NCBI GenBank assembly: GCA_964552655.1
Contig: CAZKHG010000049.1
Span: 1-25,406, forward strand
Reading direction: 5' to 3'
Length of the DNA stretch: 25,406 nucleotides
From: CAZKHG01 sp964552655
GTDB lineage: Bacteria > Bacteroidota > Bacteroidia > Bacteroidales > Tenuifilaceae
Under the pieces are notes generated by a model, which made no database searches, was not told where the DNA came from, and saw nothing but the letters and a program-made list of their open reading frames with translations. How positions within the stretch are numbered: position 1 is the first letter of the stretch; each line of letters begins with the position of its first letter. Below, piece after piece: positions 23,307 to 25,406 of the stretch. A program made the position numbers and the translations under genes.

Positions 23307-24914
23307 ATGAATACCATGAAAAACAGAATAATTAACCTGGTTTTAATAACAGGGTTTTCCTCTTTGCTCCTATTTAATTCTTGCAAAGACGATATTGACC
23401 CGGTGATTGACGAACTTTCCTATAGCAGAGCATTTACACCTATTGGTTTAAAAGCTGAGATTAGCAATGTAACTACGGTAACCTTAACCTGGACAGCAGT
23501 TAAAGATGTTGACCATTATGTAGTTGAAATTTACATTGGAACAGATCTTACCGCTGCAAATCTGGTTAGTACTACCAACGTTACATCGCCAAGACTTGTT
23601 TACTCGTTACCATCTGGTGACACCCAGTTTACTGCAAGAGTAAGAAGTGTAAGTTCAAACGAAGGGGTTGCAGAATCTAATTGGACAACAGTTGCATTTA
23701 GATCTGGCCCCGAGAACCTCTTCACGGGTTATAATGTTACGTTGAACGGTGTGGGTGCAGTAACTGTTACCTGGACTCCCGGTAAGTCAGTAACCAGATT
23801 ACTTTTTATTAATAATACAGTTGAAACATCATTTGATATTTCTGCCGCTGAAGCCACTGCCGGGTCAAAAAACGTAACTGGCCTGACCAAGGGTAGAAAC
23901 GAGATCCGGGTCTTAAACGGGAATCTGGTGAGAGGAAAACAATTTTATGCACTCGAAGGCGATGCCTTTCTTGCTGCCACTGATGATTTTGCAACAGCAG
24001 TAGCAGGACTTGCTGCCGGTGGTGTTCTTCTGGTTGAGCCTGGGGCTAACTTCGGGTTTGCCGGTCCGATAACCCTTACCAAAAGCATAAAAATCAGGGG
24101 CTTGAACAGTACCACATTACCCACCATTTATGCTTCTTCAACCACCAGCGATGTTCACATGTTTTACGTTGGATCTGGAATGGCAACTACCGATTCAATT
24201 GTATTCCAGAATGTAAACATTAGCGGTTACCTTAACAACACCGTAGGTACAAAACTGAGGGGCATATTTGACCAGCAAGGTTTAACCTGCAATATTGCAG
24301 CAGTTAAGTTCAAAGGTTGTGTGGTTAGAAATTTCGACAGGCATGCTCTCCGTTTAAGGGGTGATGTTGCTCAAACTATCGGTACTATTGAGATTGATAA
24401 TAGCATTATGTACGATTATGCGTTTGGATCTAACTATGGTGTTATCAATTCAAGTGCTGCAAATGGTGTTATTAACAACATTATAATTAAGAATACAACC
24501 ATTTATTATACCCGTGGTGCTATTATTACCTATACAAATGGTACGACCTGTCAGGGTATTACAATTTCAGATTGTACTTTTAATCAATTGGCACAAGATG
24601 CAGGATCAGCAAGGTATATTATTGATTTAAACAATAATTTATCTACTGGGCCTATTAATATAACCAACTGCCTTTTTGGTAATACTGCTACAAATTGTGC
24701 CGGGTTTAGAACAAGCACCATGGTTTTAAGCATGAACAACTGTTTCTATACCAGCGATTACAATGATGGAACCACTGGTTCTGCTAAGTTATTGATGACA
24801 GCTTATGCTAACGCATCAACAGATCTGTGGACTGATCCTGTGAATGGAGTTTTCACTTTCAAGGACAACTTTTTTACAGGAAAGACTACAACCGGGGATC
24901 CAAGATGGAGATAA
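23307..24914 (+). CDS. Fibronectin III and DUF4957/DUF5123-like beta-helix lipoprotein, probable pectin-binding surface protein
   Basis: The longest frame starts at 23292 and overlaps the SusD end by 11 bp. ATG at 23307 or 23316 is preferred because either gives a normal lipoprotein signal (MKNRIINLVLITGF..., cysteine in FNSC). The mature start CKDDIDP fits the K(D/E)2-type surface export signal of Bacteroidota. A fibronectin III domain follows (PIGLKAEISNVTTVTLTWTA to AESNWTTVAF), then a second, weaker beta-sandwich. The C-terminal 300 residues have beta-helix repeats rich in Asn, Thr and Gly (INNIIIKNTTIYYTRGAII, GPINITNCLFGN) and look like the DUF4957 and DUF5123 families. It is the third gene of the SusCD operon, where surface glycan-binding proteins usually sit. 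No lyase or hydrolase catalytic motif was recognised, so binding is more likely than catalysis, but activity is not excluded. Confidence 0.82.
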   Translation: MNTMKNRIINLVLITGFSSLLLFNSCKDDIDPVIDELSYSRAFTPIGLKAEISNVTTVTLTWTAVKDVDHYVVEIYIGTDLTAANLVSTTNVTSPRLVYSLPSGDTQFTARVRSVSSNEGVAESNWTTVAFRSGPENLFTGYNVTLNGVGAVTVTWTPGKSVTRLLFINNTVETSFDISAAEATAGSKNVTGLTKGRNEIRVLNGNLVRGKQFYALEGDAFLAATDDFATAVAGLAAGGVLLVEPGANFGFAGPITLTKSIKIRGLNSTTLPTIYASSTTSDVHMFYVGSGMATTDSIVFQNVNISGYLNNTVGTKLRGIFDQQGLTCNIAAVKFKGCVVRNFDRHALRLRGDVAQTIGTIEIDNSIMYDYAFGSNYGVINSSAANGVINNIIIKNTTIYYTRGAIITYTNGTTCQGITISDCTFNQLAQDAGSARYIIDLNNNLSTGPINITNCLFGNTATNCAGFRTSTMVLSMNNCFYTSDYNDGTTGSAKLLMTAYANASTDLWTDPVNGVFTFKDNFFTGKTTTGDPRWR

Positions 24915-24990
24915 TATAGATTTTTTGTGTTAAGTGAAAGGGTTAAATGATTACCAGGAGTTTTAGGTGTACTATTTAACAATGTTTCCG

Positions 24991-25016
24991 GAAAAGCCCC
25001 AGAAATGGGGCTTTTC
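24991..25016 (+). terminator. Intrinsic terminator after the SusCD operon
   Basis: A 10-bp perfect stem, GAAAAGCCCC (24991-25000) with GGGGCTTTTC (25007-25016), has loop AGAAAT and a T-rich stretch after it. It lies 77 bp past the stop of the third gene and separates the operon from the next GH28 gene. Confidence 0.85.
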
Positions 25017-25065
25017 TATCAATTTTTAATTTGAATTTAGATGTATTTTTTAACTTAATTATTTT

Positions 25066-25406
25066 ATGATGCTTAAACTTAAAAGTTGTTTTTTACTGGG
25101 TATAGCTGGTGTTTTACTTTTATTACCAAAGGCTGAAGGACAATCCAAAACAACAGTACTTAAACTGATTGGGGACGGTGTAACAGATCAAACAGTAAAG
25201 ATTCAAAAAGCGATTGATTCCTGCTCCAATGCTGGCGGCGGAACATTGGTTTTCCCTGCAGGAACTTACCTGTTTGGCCCTATCATTTTAAGAAGTAATA
25301 TAACACTTAACCTCGATACCCTTGCCATTTTGCTGGCCAACAATAACGAAGAGGTTTACAGAAACGAAAATGGGTTAATGAATATAATCAGTGGCGAATC
25401 ACTTAC
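25066..25406 (+). CDS. Second GH28 polygalacturonase-like enzyme (partial, C-terminus outside window)
   Basis: An open frame starts with ATGATG at 25066 and runs off the right edge after about 113 residues. A signal peptide is clear (CFLLGIAGVLLLLPKAEG, cleavage before Q26). There is no lipobox, so the protein is probably periplasmic or secreted, unlike the lipoprotein GH28 in this locus. The mature part reads DGVTDQTVKIQKAIDSCSNAGGGTLVFPAGTYLFGPIILRSNITLNL, the usual first turns of GH28 and related pectin-degrading beta-helices. The catalytic motifs lie beyond the edge, so GH28 is assigned by similarity of this N-terminal region, and other beta-helix families remain possible. It follows the strong terminator at 24991 and so probably has its own promoter. 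TTAATTTG at 25026-25033 is one mismatch from the -7 consensus. Confidence 0.8.
   Translation, partial: MMLKLKSCFLLGIAGVLLLLPKAEGQSKTTVLKLIGDGVTDQTVKIQKAIDSCSNAGGGTLVFPAGTYLFGPIILRSNITLNLDTLAILLANNNEEVYRNENGLMNIISGESL

Overview
The window looks like chromosomal DNA from a member of the Bacteroidota, most likely the class Bacteroidia. The evidence is a SusC/SusD pair, a lone TonB-dependent receptor with a carboxypeptidase-regulatory N-terminal domain, lipoproteins with acidic residues after the lipid-anchored cysteine, AT-rich intergenic DNA, few Shine-Dalgarno sites, and repeated copies of TATATTTG, which fits the Bacteroidetes -7 promoter element TAnnTTTG. An indolepyruvate:ferredoxin oxidoreductase (iorAB) hints at anaerobic life. 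No rRNA, tRNA, CRISPR array, insertion sequence or phage gene was seen.

Layout. 1-917 (minus) is the N-terminal part of a PAS/GAF-like sensor protein that runs off the left edge. 1153-1353 is a small ribbon-helix-helix-like protein. 1372-3837 (minus) is a TonB-dependent receptor without a SusD. 3960-4370 is a YjbQ-family protein. 4695-6916 is iorA-iorB, closed by a strong terminator. 7084-8560 is a LytS-like kinase and LytTR response regulator pair, followed by a B12-binding-type radical SAM protein that starts with TTG (8608-10473). Its end lies in a perfect palindromic terminator shared with a convergent SRPBCC/GyrI-like gene (10491-11495, minus). Next come a metallo-beta-lactamase-fold hydrolase and a 65-residue orphan protein (both minus), then a GNAT acetyltransferase with a YoaP-like tail (13208-13993).

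From 14053 to the right edge the window is a pectin utilisation locus. It holds a pectin methylesterase (CE8), a divergent GH28-GH105 operon on the minus strand (17806 down to 15131), and a plus-strand operon of SusC, SusD and a lipoprotein with fibronectin III and DUF4957/DUF5123-like beta-helix regions. A second GH28 enzyme is cut by the right edge. A reasonable working model is as follows: surface lipoproteins and SusCD bind and import pectin fragments, the methylesterase removes methyl esters, GH28 enzymes cut the galacturonan backbone, and GH105 removes unsaturated galacturonyl ends. The pectate or rhamnogalacturonan lyase that would make the GH105 substrate, and the regulator of the locus, are not in the window.

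Most of the content is recognisable. The points most worth a second look are a 12-bp direct repeat spaced 21 bp upstream of the ribbon-helix-helix gene, the degenerate ATPase half of the LytS-like kinase, the CX4CX2C cluster motif of the radical SAM protein, inverted repeats in the SusC/GH28 divergent region, and the uncharacterised beta-helix lipoprotein. I do not see convincing evidence for a wholly new multi-gene system.
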